Part shown: one piece after another, positions 31,871 to 39,961 of the stretch
Layout: each line of letters starts with the position of its first letter
How positions within the stretch are numbered: position 1 is the stretch's first letter
Assembly (NCBI GenBank): GCA_016188475.1
Contig: JACPHT010000003.1
Coordinates: forward strand, 1 to 50,437
Reading direction: 5' to 3'
Length of the DNA: 50,437 bases
Source: Candidatus Uhrbacteria bacterium
GTDB taxonomy: Bacteria > Patescibacteriota > Patescibacteriia > UBA9934 > GWF2-40-263
Position numbers and translations under genes: made by a program
The notes under the pieces: model-generated
What the model saw: only the letters and a program-made list of their open reading frames with translations
Told to the model about the DNA's origin: nothing
Databases searched by the model: none

Positions 31871-31930
31871 CAATGCGAAGAATATATCAGGTAGCCCATT
31901 TTTTTTCAAGTGATGATATAATACTTACAT

Positions 31931-32458
31931 ATGTTGCATTCTAAAAATCAAAATGGTTTTACTCTTATTGAGTTATTGGTCATTATAGCGATTATTGGAA
32001 TTTTGGTCGCGGTCGTGTTTGTCGCTTTGGATCCAGCAACTCGATTCCAGCAAGCGCGTGATGCGGTTCGTCAGAACGATGTGCAGGAAATTTTGTCCGC
32101 AGTAAAACTACACCAAGTTGAAAACGACGGAAATTATCTAGCATCGGTTGCCGCAATGACAGCCGGACAGGTTTACATGGTGGTTGATGGAGGGCTTATG
32201 GTTGCAGGATGTGACGACAACAACGACAGTTGTGATACGGATGTCAGCGCTGATGGAAACTGTGTCAATTTAGCTGGGCTCGTTGATCAGTATTTAAACA
32301 ACGTTCCTGTGAGTCCTGCAGGAGCTGTGACATGGGATGATGGAAATGCAGTTGGTGAAGAGGGAACAGGCTACACGCTAGAACGTGATGCTCAAGGAGC
32401 GATTCGCGTGCGCGCTTGCGAAAGTGAGCAAGGAGCGGAAATCATGGCGAGCCGATAA
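31931..32458 (+). CDS. Type IV pilin-like/prepilin protein
   Basis: NGFTLIELLVIIAIIGILVAVVFVALDPATRFQQARDAVR: class III signal peptide with E5. Confidence 0.9.
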   Translation: MLHSKNQNGFTLIELLVIIAIIGILVAVVFVALDPATRFQQARDAVRQNDVQEILSAVKLHQVENDGNYLASVAAMTAGQVYMVVDGGLMVAGCDDNNDSCDTDVSADGNCVNLAGLVDQYLNNVPVSPAGAVTWDDGNAVGEEGTGYTLERDAQGAIRVRACESEQGAEIMASR

Positions 32459-32731
32459 TTTAAAAAGAAAAACCGCTCTCAAACAAGGGCGGTTTTTGTT
32501 TTTGTGTCATCCTGAAGTAGCGAAGTGAGTCGAATGATCTATCTTGTCAGGTTTCTATTATTTTGTTATATTACTGTCGCATTCTGAATTATTGCCTGAG
32601 CTTGTCGAAGGCAGTAAATCATCGATTGTTTATTCATTTCGCTCGTTTCGGGCGTGTAGCGCCTCCCTTTAGTCGGGGCTACAGCCTTATTCGGAAATGT
32701 CCAAGCATGGCTTGGCCATTTCGCTCATTTC

Positions 32732-32808
32732 GGGCGTGTAGCTCAGGTGGTTAGAGCGCAACACTGATAATGTTGAGGTCGATGGTTCGAGTCCATCCAC
32801 GCCCACCA
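32732..32808 (+). tRNA. tRNA-Ile(GAT), CCA encoded
   Basis: GGGCGTGTAGCTCAGGTGGTTAGAGC..CAACA-CTGATAA-TGTTG..GATGGTTCGAGTCCATC-CACGCCC-ACCA. Confidence 0.95.
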
Positions 32809-32864
32809 GCCGTTGTAACAGACGGTTTTTTATTTTCAACAAGTCGTATTAGTATATTTAACAT

Positions 32865-34079
32865 ATGAATCGAACTGTTTGTCTCAAGAGAAATCAAAAC
32901 CTTCTTTTTTGGGGAAAAGCATTGAGCAGATTGAACATTTTAAATGCAATAGTTACTCTTTTTTATTTACACCGCGGTGTTGAAATTAATGAGATTTTTT
33001 ACTTAAGCATTGTTTGGTCGCTTTCAACTCTTCTTTTTGAAGTTCCAACTGGTTATCTTGCAGACAAATTCGGCAGAAAACGTACATTGCTTCTCGGGGC
33101 ATTTTTGCTCGCACTCTCTTGGGTAGCAACTTTGTTCGCATCAGGTTTTCCTGCTTTCATATTCGTCTTTGTAATCATGTCAGCTTCTTTTTCTTGTTTT
33201 TCAGGAACGGAAGAAGCGTTTCTCTATGATTCGCTCAAAGAGCTTGGGGAAGACAAAGAAATGACAAAACACAATGGACGCCTTCATTCAGCGCAACATT
33301 TTTTTAACATCATTGTTCCGACTCTTGGCGCTTGGATCGCCAAAGATCTAGTTGAATTTCAGTTTGATGTTCTTATTATCATCAATATTATAGCGACTGT
33401 TGGTGGATTGTTTGTTTTTATTTTTCTCACTGAACCAAAACACACACAGAACGTTACCGAATATGAAAAAGGAATTTTTAGAGAAAGCGTTGAAACGATT
33501 TTACACGAACCATTTCTTTTTCGTGCCGCGATGAACAAGCTTTTGATATTCATCTCGAGTTTTCTTGTTTGGCGAGCGTACCAGCCGTTTCTTTCTGAAC
33601 ACGGTGTTGGCATTTTTTGGCTTGGGGTTTTTTATTTTTTGATGCACGGAATTTGTTTTGCCGTCCATCAACGGATTGGTCAGATTGAAAAAATTATTGG
33701 AACAACTCGTTCGCTTTTTTGGAGTGTTGCTTTGATGATCGTTGCACTTGTCGGAGTTTTTGTCACAAACGTTTCTTGGCTTCTTTTTATTTTTATCTTA
33801 ACAACGATTGTTCTTGAAACGGTTCGTGAACCAATATTTGCCAATTCTATGAATAATCGCATCAACTCTCGAAGTCGTGCGACAACGCTTTCCAACCTGA
33901 ATGTTTTTAAGGCAATACTTGATATACCGATTTTATTTTTCGCCGGATGGATCGCGAAAATAAATCTTGAATATATTTTTTTAGTTTCGATCGGACTCTG
34001 TGTAATAACACTTTTGTTCTTTTCCATCCGCAAACGTGATCTGATTATTTCTAGCGTTCCAGAGGAGTTTGCGCCGTGA
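32865..34079 (+). CDS. MFS transporter
   Basis: Multi-pass TM; FEVPTGYLADKFGRKRTLLLG loop 2-3 motif. Confidence 0.85.
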   Translation: MNRTVCLKRNQNLLFWGKALSRLNILNAIVTLFYLHRGVEINEIFYLSIVWSLSTLLFEVPTGYLADKFGRKRTLLLGAFLLALSWVATLFASGFPAFIFVFVIMSASFSCFSGTEEAFLYDSLKELGEDKEMTKHNGRLHSAQHFFNIIVPTLGAWIAKDLVEFQFDVLIIINIIATVGGLFVFIFLTEPKHTQNVTEYEKGIFRESVETILHEPFLFRAAMNKLLIFISSFLVWRAYQPFLSEHGVGIFWLGVFYFLMHGICFAVHQRIGQIEKIIGTTRSLFWSVALMIVALVGVFVTNVSWLLFIFILTTIVLETVREPIFANSMNNRINSRSRATTLSNLNVFKAILDIPILFFAGWIAKINLEYIFLVSIGLCVITLLFFSIRKRDLIISSVPEEFAP

Positions 34080-34249
34080 GATTTCATTTTTCGAATTATC
34101 GCCTGAGCCTGTCGAAGGCTGTAGGCGATTATGCCAAATTTTAAGTTTAGGCTCGTATTGCTTGACATTTCCTCGATTTTTTGCTATCCTTTCTCGGTTA
34201 TGAGAAAGCGCTCATAGCGATTCGTTGGTTAGAAACGGAGGAATTCGAA

Positions 34250-34411
34250 ATGTCGGAAATAAGCAGATCTATCCTTTTTGTGGTATCGCTTCTAGGAATT
34301 GTGCTTATAATGACGACAACCACACTTATCAGGGTAAGGCACATCGAAGATAGTCTCAACAAGTGCTGTCCGAGCCATGTCGAAGTTGTGACCACTGACG
34401 TTCAACCATAA
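34250..34411 (+). CDS. Small single-TM hypothetical protein
   Basis: ATG after acggaggaattcgaa; MSEISRSILFVVSLLGIVLIMTTTTLIRVRHIEDSLNKCC; promoter TTGACA-17-TATCCT upstream. Confidence 0.6.
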   Translation: MSEISRSILFVVSLLGIVLIMTTTTLIRVRHIEDSLNKCCPSHVEVVTTDVQP

Positions 34412-34426
34412 AAGGAGGGAAGAATC

Positions 34427-34633
34427 ATGAAGTACAACGTCCAGTGTACCAACGGTCACGTGTTCACTGCGCCAAAGGGAAGCGAGCTCGAGAGGCGGTG
34501 CAAGGAACGCGCGAAGAAAGGCTACCTAGACGCTCTGATTCTGAATTCGTCGGAGTGCGATGAGTGCCAAGCAGAACGCGACGAGCGAATGCTCGACGAG
34601 GCTAATGATTTCGACGCGTGTTTTCACGCCTAG
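34427..34633 (+). CDS. Small Cys-containing hypothetical protein
   Basis: SD aaaggagggaagaatc before ATG; MKYNVQCTNGHVFTAPKG...ECDECQAERDER; terminator follows (gccctgaacca-aacg-tggtttagggctttt). Confidence 0.6.
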   Translation: MKYNVQCTNGHVFTAPKGSELERRCKERAKKGYLDALILNSSECDECQAERDERMLDEANDFDACFHA

Positions 34634-34871
34634 TTTCTCGCCCTGAACCAAACGTGGTTTAGGGCTTTTCATTTTTGGCGGGCGTTGGTATACTTTTTTC
34701 GCTTGTTGCCATTCTGAATTAGACCGAGGCTAGGCAGAGAATCTCTTGATAAAACACCTGATTCTTCACGGAGTTTATACCCTGAGAGAAGGTAAAGTTA
34801 TGCCCTTCGACAGGCTCAGACAATAATTTTAACGAGGTCGAAGGGCTTAGGATAATAGAAGAAATACATCT

Positions 34872-35327
34872 ATGCAATTTTCTGACATGATCGTTCGTCT
34901 CATTGTTGCTATTATTCTAGCTGGTGCGATTGGGTATGAGCGAGAATATCGTCACAAGCCATCAGGCATGAGAACAAATATGTTGGTTGGTCTTGGCACA
35001 GCGCTTATCACAATAGTCTCTTTAGAGATTGTTCGCCAAGAAGGCGCGACATCAGCAACTGATATTTCAAGAATTATCTCGAGCGTTCTGCCAGGGATTG
35101 GTTTTATTGGAGCAGGAATGATAATTCAATCACGCGGCCATGTTCAAGGACTGACAACAGCCGCAAGTTTGTGGCTTGTTGCTGGAATCGGAATAACGGT
35201 TGGAATGGGAATGTTTGCGCTTGCAACAGTTGCAACTGTGCTTGGACTTATCGCGCTTGTGTTGTTGCGTTCAGTTCACGTTGAAGATTCAGAAGAAAAT
35301 ACTATTTCGAAGAAGCTATTGAATTGA
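34872..35327 (+). CDS. MgtC/SapB family membrane protein
   Basis: IVAIILAGAIGYEREYRHKPSGMRTNMLVGLGTALIT..., GIGFIGAGMIIQSRGHVQGLTTAASLWLVAGIGITVGMG. Confidence 0.92.
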   Translation: MQFSDMIVRLIVAIILAGAIGYEREYRHKPSGMRTNMLVGLGTALITIVSLEIVRQEGATSATDISRIISSVLPGIGFIGAGMIIQSRGHVQGLTTAASLWLVAGIGITVGMGMFALATVATVLGLIALVLLRSVHVEDSEENTISKKLLN

Positions 35328-35341
35328 TTTAAATTTTTTTT

Positions 35342-35557
35342 ATGGAAACTCCACAATTAGAAAGAGGAGAGATTGGAAGAAAGTTGAGAAAGTTTGTTTA
35401 CCGAGATAATTCTGATGGACGCAAAGTTATCTTTGAATGCGTTACTGAAAGTATTCTTGATGCAGATAAAATGTACGAGGAAAAAACAGGGAAAGATCCT
35501 GAAAAGCAACCACATGTTGGTTGTTCTATAGAAAAAATTGAAGATGATCAAACTTGA
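35342..35557 (+). CDS. Hypothetical protein
   Basis: 71-aa ORF on the coding strand between mgtC-like and GIY-YIG genes. Confidence 0.5.
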   Translation: METPQLERGEIGRKLRKFVYRDNSDGRKVIFECVTESILDADKMYEEKTGKDPEKQPHVGCSIEKIEDDQT

Positions 35558-35595
35558 GTTTATATTTGTCGAGGTAGCACGGAAAATGTCGAGAT

Positions 35596-35835
35596 ATGTT
35601 TTACACATACGTTTTGAAATGTTCAGATTGGGATTTCTATATTGGAAGTACAGAAAATTTAAAACGTCGGGTGTATGAACACAAGATTGGGAACGTTGAT
35701 TCGACGAAACATTGCCTTCCTATAGAATTAGTTTATTATGAGGCATGTTACTCAAAAAGTTCAGCACAAAAAAGAGAAAGATATTTTAAGACAGGCTTCG
35801 GACGAGCGTATTTGAAGAGTAGACAAAGTGAATAA
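35596..35835 (+). CDS. GIY-YIG nuclease superfamily protein
   Basis: FYTYVLKCSDWDFYIGSTENLKRRVYEHKIG...; typical small UPF0213-like protein. Confidence 0.88.
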   Translation: MFYTYVLKCSDWDFYIGSTENLKRRVYEHKIGNVDSTKHCLPIELVYYEACYSKSSAQKRERYFKTGFGRAYLKSRQSE

Positions 35836-35864
35836 CAAAAAAATAAAACCGGTCTCTTTAATCG

Positions 35865-35939
<75 letters not shown>

Positions 35940-35951
35940 CACAATAAAAAC

Positions 35952-35985
35952 AAATACACCCTTCGACTAGCTCAGGGTGTATTTT
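35952..35985. terminator. Bidirectional terminator made from a palindromic repeat, between tRNA-Phe and 16S
   Basis: aaatacacccttcgactagctcagggtgtatttt; contains the CCCTTCGAC.AGCTCAGGG repeat core. Confidence 0.7.
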
Positions 35986-36877
35986 ATAATTCAGGATGAA
36001 AATAATTTCTTCTCTACTCTATGATTGCAATGTTTGTCCGAATATTTTCTCGGCCCGAGGGCCGAGTCCGACCAACCTAATAGATTGATCTCGACCTGGG
36101 ATCATGTCCTTCAAAGCTCTAAAAGAGCGAAGGAGGAAATATCCCTAAAAAGGAGGTGATCCACCCACAGCTTCCGCTACGGGTGCCTTGTTACGACTTA
36201 GTCCTTATCATCAGCCCCACCTTCCGTCGCCCTACGGCGACGTTCGGGTGTTGCCAACTCTCTTGACTTGACGGGCGGTGAGTACAAGACCCGAGAACGT
36301 ATTCACGGCCGCGTGGCTGATCGGCCGTTACTAGCGATTCCGGCTTCATGAGGTCGAGTTGCAGACCTCAATCTGAACTGGGACCGGCTTTGTGGGATTA
36401 GCTCCATCTTGCGATTTGGCTGCCCATTGTACCGGCCATTGTAGCGCGCGTGTCGCCCTGGACATAAGGGCCATGCTGATTTGACGTCATCCTCACCTTC
36501 CTCCCTCTTGCGAGGGCAGTCTCCCGTGACACTTATAACGCGGGATAAGGGTTGCGCTCGTTACCCCACTTAAGGGAACAGTTCACACCACGAGCTGACG
36601 ACAACCATGCAGCACCTAGACAGCACCCTCGAAGGCGTCCCGACTTTCATCAGGATTGCAGCTGTCTTTCAAGCCCAGGTAAGGTTCCTCGCTTACCATC
36701 GAATTAAACCGCACGCTCCACCGCTTGTGCGGGTCCCCGTCTATTCCTTTGAGTTTTAATCTTGCGATCGTACTTCCCAGGCGGAATGCTTAACGTGTTA
36801 ACTTGGTTGAACGGCTCCGAGAGGGTCGATACTCCCGAAACCTAGCATTCATAGTTTACGGCGTGGACTACTGGGGT

Positions 36878-37154
36878 CATTTTGTTACTTGGACGAGTCA
36901 TTTCTGCTCGTCTCTTTGTGTCGCCACAAAGTTCGGACTATATCTTCATCCATATTTTTGATATGGAGATCGGCATGTAGTCTCTGAGGATTCCCTTTAA
37001 TCAAGGGTCTTTCCTGCGGATTGTCCGCACTCAAACTGTGTTAGGGGTCGTTTTAACATTGGTGTTAAAATATCCTCGTTTGAGATACTCGGATGTTCCC
37101 GCATATAGCCGATTGACTCTGTACTGTCTCCAGTACAGGAGACACTTTTGTAGT
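36878..37154 (-). other. Group I self-splicing intron (ORF-less, ~277 nt) in 16S, near E. coli position 793
   Basis: Interrupts GGGATTAGAT|ACCCCAGTAGTCC. Core strings TGCGGGAAC (P), AATCCGCAGG (Q), CTCAGAGACTACATGCC (R), AAGATATAGTCC (S). P1 AGAU^AC with GUGUCU puts U.G at the splice site; last intron nt is G. Confidence 0.92.
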
Positions 37155-37830
37155 ATCTAATCCCATTCGCTACCCACGCTTTCGTCTCTGAGCGTCAGAA
37201 ACGTTCCAGTGCACTGCCTTCGCCTTTGGTGTTCTTGCCGATATTAACGCATTTTACCGCTACACCGGCAATTCCGTGCACCTCTCCCGTCCTCTAGTCC
37301 GATAGTCTCACCCGCAGCCTCCAGGTTGAGCCTGAAGATTTGACGAATGACACATCGAACAGCCTACAGACGCTTTACGCCCAATAAATCCGGACAACGC
37401 TTGGGGCTCACGTATTACCGCTGCTGCTGGCACGTGATTAGCAGCCCCTTATTCATAAGGTACTGTCATTTGTTCGTCCCTTATAAAAGCCATTTACGAC
37501 CCGAAGGCCTTCGTCTGGCACGCGGCATAGCTCCTTCACACTTTCGTGCATTGAGGAATATTCTTGACTGCAGCCACCCGTAGGTGTCTGGGCCGTGTCT
37601 CAGTCCCAGTGAGCCGGGCCACGCTCTCGCGCCCGGTAATCGTCATAGCCTTGGTGAGCCATTACCTCACCAACTAGCTGATAATGCATAGGCCCCTCCC
37701 GAGCCACCGGAGTTTTCAATGAGAATGACTTGCGTCCCCTCATCAATATCGTGTATTAGTCCACCTTTCGGTGAATTATTCACGAGCTCGGGGTAGGTTA
37801 CCAATGTGTTCCGCTCCCGTTTGCCACTAA

Positions 37831-38267
37831 CAGATGTCGGACATCGGAGGTCGGAAATCGGAGTAAAATTATTTCCAATTTTCGCGCAAACGGTAAATTT
37901 GTTTGCCGATAATAATATATTCTTCAAGCAATTTTTTCCCTTCGTCATTTGAAACAACACCAATCTGTACACAGTCATCAATATGACTTTTAGTTTCATT
38001 GCAAGAACCAAGTGCTCTTTGAAGATACATTTTGAATTCAGCCACACTTCTTCCAAAACCCTCTGCGATATTTGCATGGATTGAATTTGAAGATCGACAC
38101 AATTGATCTCTTATATGTCGACAGTGTGGTGGAAAAGTTTTTGCTAACTTTATAATATGTGGATACAGTTTTTTCGATCGTTTATACGCATCGATGTCTT
38201 CGTAGCTGTGAATCATATATTATTAGTATAGCATTTCCGACTTCTGATTTCTGAAGTCCGACTTCTG
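37831..38267 (-). other. Intervening sequence (IVS) in 16S helix 6/V1, flanked by ~32-nt imperfect inverted repeats
   Basis: cagatgtcggacatcggaggtcggaaatcgga ... tccgacttctgatttctgaagtccgacttctg; 16S sequence resumes on both sides. Confidence 0.88.
37869..38216 (-). CDS. Four-helix-bundle protein of the 23S-rRNA-IVS ('S23') family
   Basis: SYEDIDAYKRSKKLYPHIIKLAKTFP...RDQLCRSSNSIHANIAEGFGRSVAEFKMYLQRALGSCNETKSHID: typical family signature. Confidence 0.93.
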   Translation of the reverse strand: MIHSYEDIDAYKRSKKLYPHIIKLAKTFPPHCRHIRDQLCRSSNSIHANIAEGFGRSVAEFKMYLQRALGSCNETKSHIDDCVQIGVVSNDEGKKLLEEYIIIGKQIYRLRENWK

Positions 38268-38557
38268 TTCGTTCGACTTGCATGCCTTAGACCTGCCGCC
38301 AGCGTTCGTCCTGAGCCAGGATCAAACTCTCAGTAAAGATCCCTACTCCGAAGAGTCGGGATTCTGTCATTGCAAAGAGCCACTGAGAAGGCTTCTTTGC
38401 GTGAACAAACATTACAATCACACAACAGAGAAGTTCATATTATGTGATGTTATTCAATTGTAATGGACGTCTAACTTCAAGCGTAATGAAAACTCTCACG
38501 AGGCCTCCCTCGGGAGAGTGTTTGGGTGAATTGGGTGCTTGAACTAGTAGTGGTGGC

Positions 38558-38586
38558 ATTTTATAAAAGAGGCGGAAACCTGTCAA
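38558..38586 (-). promoter_or_regulatory. 16S rRNA promoter
   Basis: Minus: TTGACA, 17-nt spacer, TAAAAT; ~220 nt upstream of the 16S 5' end. Confidence 0.7.
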
Positions 38587-38622
38587 GGCCGAAGATGCTG
38601 TAAATTGGGGAAATCCTGAGGA

Positions 38623-38651
38623 TTGACAATTGACCCCAAATTCGGTATTCT
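38623..38651 (+). promoter_or_regulatory. Promoter toward the KH-protein gene
   Basis: TTGACA, 17-nt spacer, TATTCT. Confidence 0.6.
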
Positions 38652-38718
38652 GTAAGCATTCCAAACCATCTATCTGGCACGCACCATGCGCGCGAGGTCG
38701 ACAGGCAAACAGATGGTA

Positions 38719-38897
38719 TAGTCATCACATTATGAAATAGGATTTATCCACCCTTGCCTGTGGCGGTCTGCTTGTCCTTCGCAAGATAAAATCCTCAATG
38801 TATCTACGGATACATTTGCGGTTTTATCTTGTTGCAGGACTTCGCATCCCATCCACATGCAAGTCGTCTAAAGTCACATTTTATAATGTGATGACTA
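38719..38897 (+). mobile_element. MITE-like element, copy A (179 bp)
   Basis: TIRs TAGTCATCACATTATGAAAT / (rc) TAGTCATCACATTATAAAAT, flanked by TA on both sides; matches the reverse complement of 48456-48634 over its full length. Confidence 0.88.
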
Positions 38898-38933
38898 TAG
38901 GAAAACAGTTAAGAAATTTTTGTTGCAACTGAT

Positions 38934-39305
38934 ATGGCAGACAAACTGTTCGATCAAGAGTTCGTTGAGTACATTGTGCGCGCGATCGTCAACCATCCGG
39001 ATGACGTCCGCACAGAGCGTATCGTTGACGAACGTGGCGTGCTCATTACCCTTCACATTCATCCGGAGGACATGGGCTATGTCATCGGTCGACAAGGACA
39101 AACAGCCCGCGCGGTTCGCACACTGCTCAAGATTGTTGGCGCAAAGGAAAACGCGCGCGTCAATTTGAAGATCTTTGAACCAGAAGGATCTCGTGGTCCA
39201 CGACCACGTGCCGACTTTGCAGGTGGTGCAAACGCAGGAGGTTATGCAAGTGGTGCAAACGCAGGGAGTGATCGCGATTCGTCAGTAGACGATCTAGGAA
39301 TATAA
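38934..39305 (+). CDS. KH-domain RNA-binding protein (KhpA-like) with Gly/Ala-rich tail
   Basis: VDERGVLITLHIHPEDMGYVIGRQGQTARAVRTLLKIVGAKENARVNLKIFEPEG. Confidence 0.88.
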   Translation: MADKLFDQEFVEYIVRAIVNHPDDVRTERIVDERGVLITLHIHPEDMGYVIGRQGQTARAVRTLLKIVGAKENARVNLKIFEPEGSRGPRPRADFAGGANAGGYASGANAGSDRDSSVDDLGI

Positions 39306-39381
39306 AAAATAGAAACCAGTCGCTGGAAGGTGACTGGTTTTTGTATTCAATAAAAAAGATCCGCAGTTGCGGATCAAGAGA

Positions 39382-39723
39382 TCAGAGTGGGTACCATGAC
39401 CCATCACCTCCACCTTCGTGTCTGACTTGGCACCCTTCATTCCAGCGTTTGTTCGCGCGTTCAGTAGCGTCGCGAGTGAGTTCTTCTGGAACTTTGAGAA
39501 AATGAATCTGCTTTTCTCGTGGAAGTTTGCACAGAATATCAGATGATACTTCGAGGCCGCGATTTATTGTGGATACCGCTGTCTCCATTGTACATCCGCA
39601 CGGACAGTTAGTAACAACATAGATCTCTCCATTCAGAGTGTCGATCTGTAGAATCCAAGTCCTGCCGGCTGCATCAACAAACGTTCTCGAGTTTGTTCTG
39701 TGAGGGTGACTGAAAGCTGACAT
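39382..39723 (-). CDS. Hypothetical protein under SAM-I riboswitch control
   Basis: ATG (complement 39721-39723) after AAGGAGGAAGTA; MSAFSHPHRTNSRTFVDAAGRTWILQIDTLNGEIYVVTNCPCGCTMETAVS... Confidence 0.75.
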   Translation of the reverse strand: MSAFSHPHRTNSRTFVDAAGRTWILQIDTLNGEIYVVTNCPCGCTMETAVSTINRGLEVSSDILCKLPREKQIHFLKVPEELTRDATERANKRWNEGCQVRHEGGGDGSWYPL

Positions 39724-39744
39724 TACTTCCTCCTTGGCGAAACA

Positions 39745-39768
39745 AAAATCGCCTTTCAATTGGCGACG
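39745..39768 (-). terminator. Intrinsic terminator of the SAM-I expression platform
   Basis: Minus: GTCGCC-AATTGAAA-GGCGATTTTTG. Confidence 0.8.
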
Positions 39769-39783
39769 CATCAAGAGTTTCAT

Positions 39784-39885
39784 AGTATCTGTCCCAACTT
39801 GGGATGGACTTCGCACCTTGCCTTTCGACAGGTTGCGGGCGGAGCATTGGGCCATTCCCTTAACATCTCCACTCTCTTGATACGT
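39784..39885 (-). promoter_or_regulatory. SAM-I (S-box) riboswitch aptamer
   Basis: Minus: GTATCAAGAGAGTGGAG..GGGAATGGCCCAATGCTCCGCCCGCAACC..GGCAAGGTGCGAAGTCCATCCCAAGTTGGGACAGATAC; matches the conserved S-box string order. Confidence 0.93.
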
Positions 39886-39901
39886 TTTTAATTGTGAAAT
39901 T

Positions 39902-39930
39902 ATATTACGTCAGGATTTCTCTATTGTCAA
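39902..39930 (-). promoter_or_regulatory. Promoter of the riboswitch transcript
   Basis: Minus: TTGACA, 17-nt spacer, TAATAT. Confidence 0.75.
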
Positions 39931-39961
39931 GAGTTAATGCTTTTCGTAGGATGAGTGTACT

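Larger units (their letters stand above)
36149..38340 (-). rRNA. 16S rRNA, interrupted by a group I intron and a protein-coding IVS
   Basis: 3' end aaggaggtgatccacc (anti-SD) at ~36150; 5' end ...ctgagccaggatcaaactct at ~38311-38330; ~2.19 kb span, ~1.48 kb without the two insertions. Confidence 0.97.

Noticed and set aside
37347-37583. 78-aa ORF in 16S
   Set aside because: Lies on the strand opposite to conserved 16S sequence; chance ORF.
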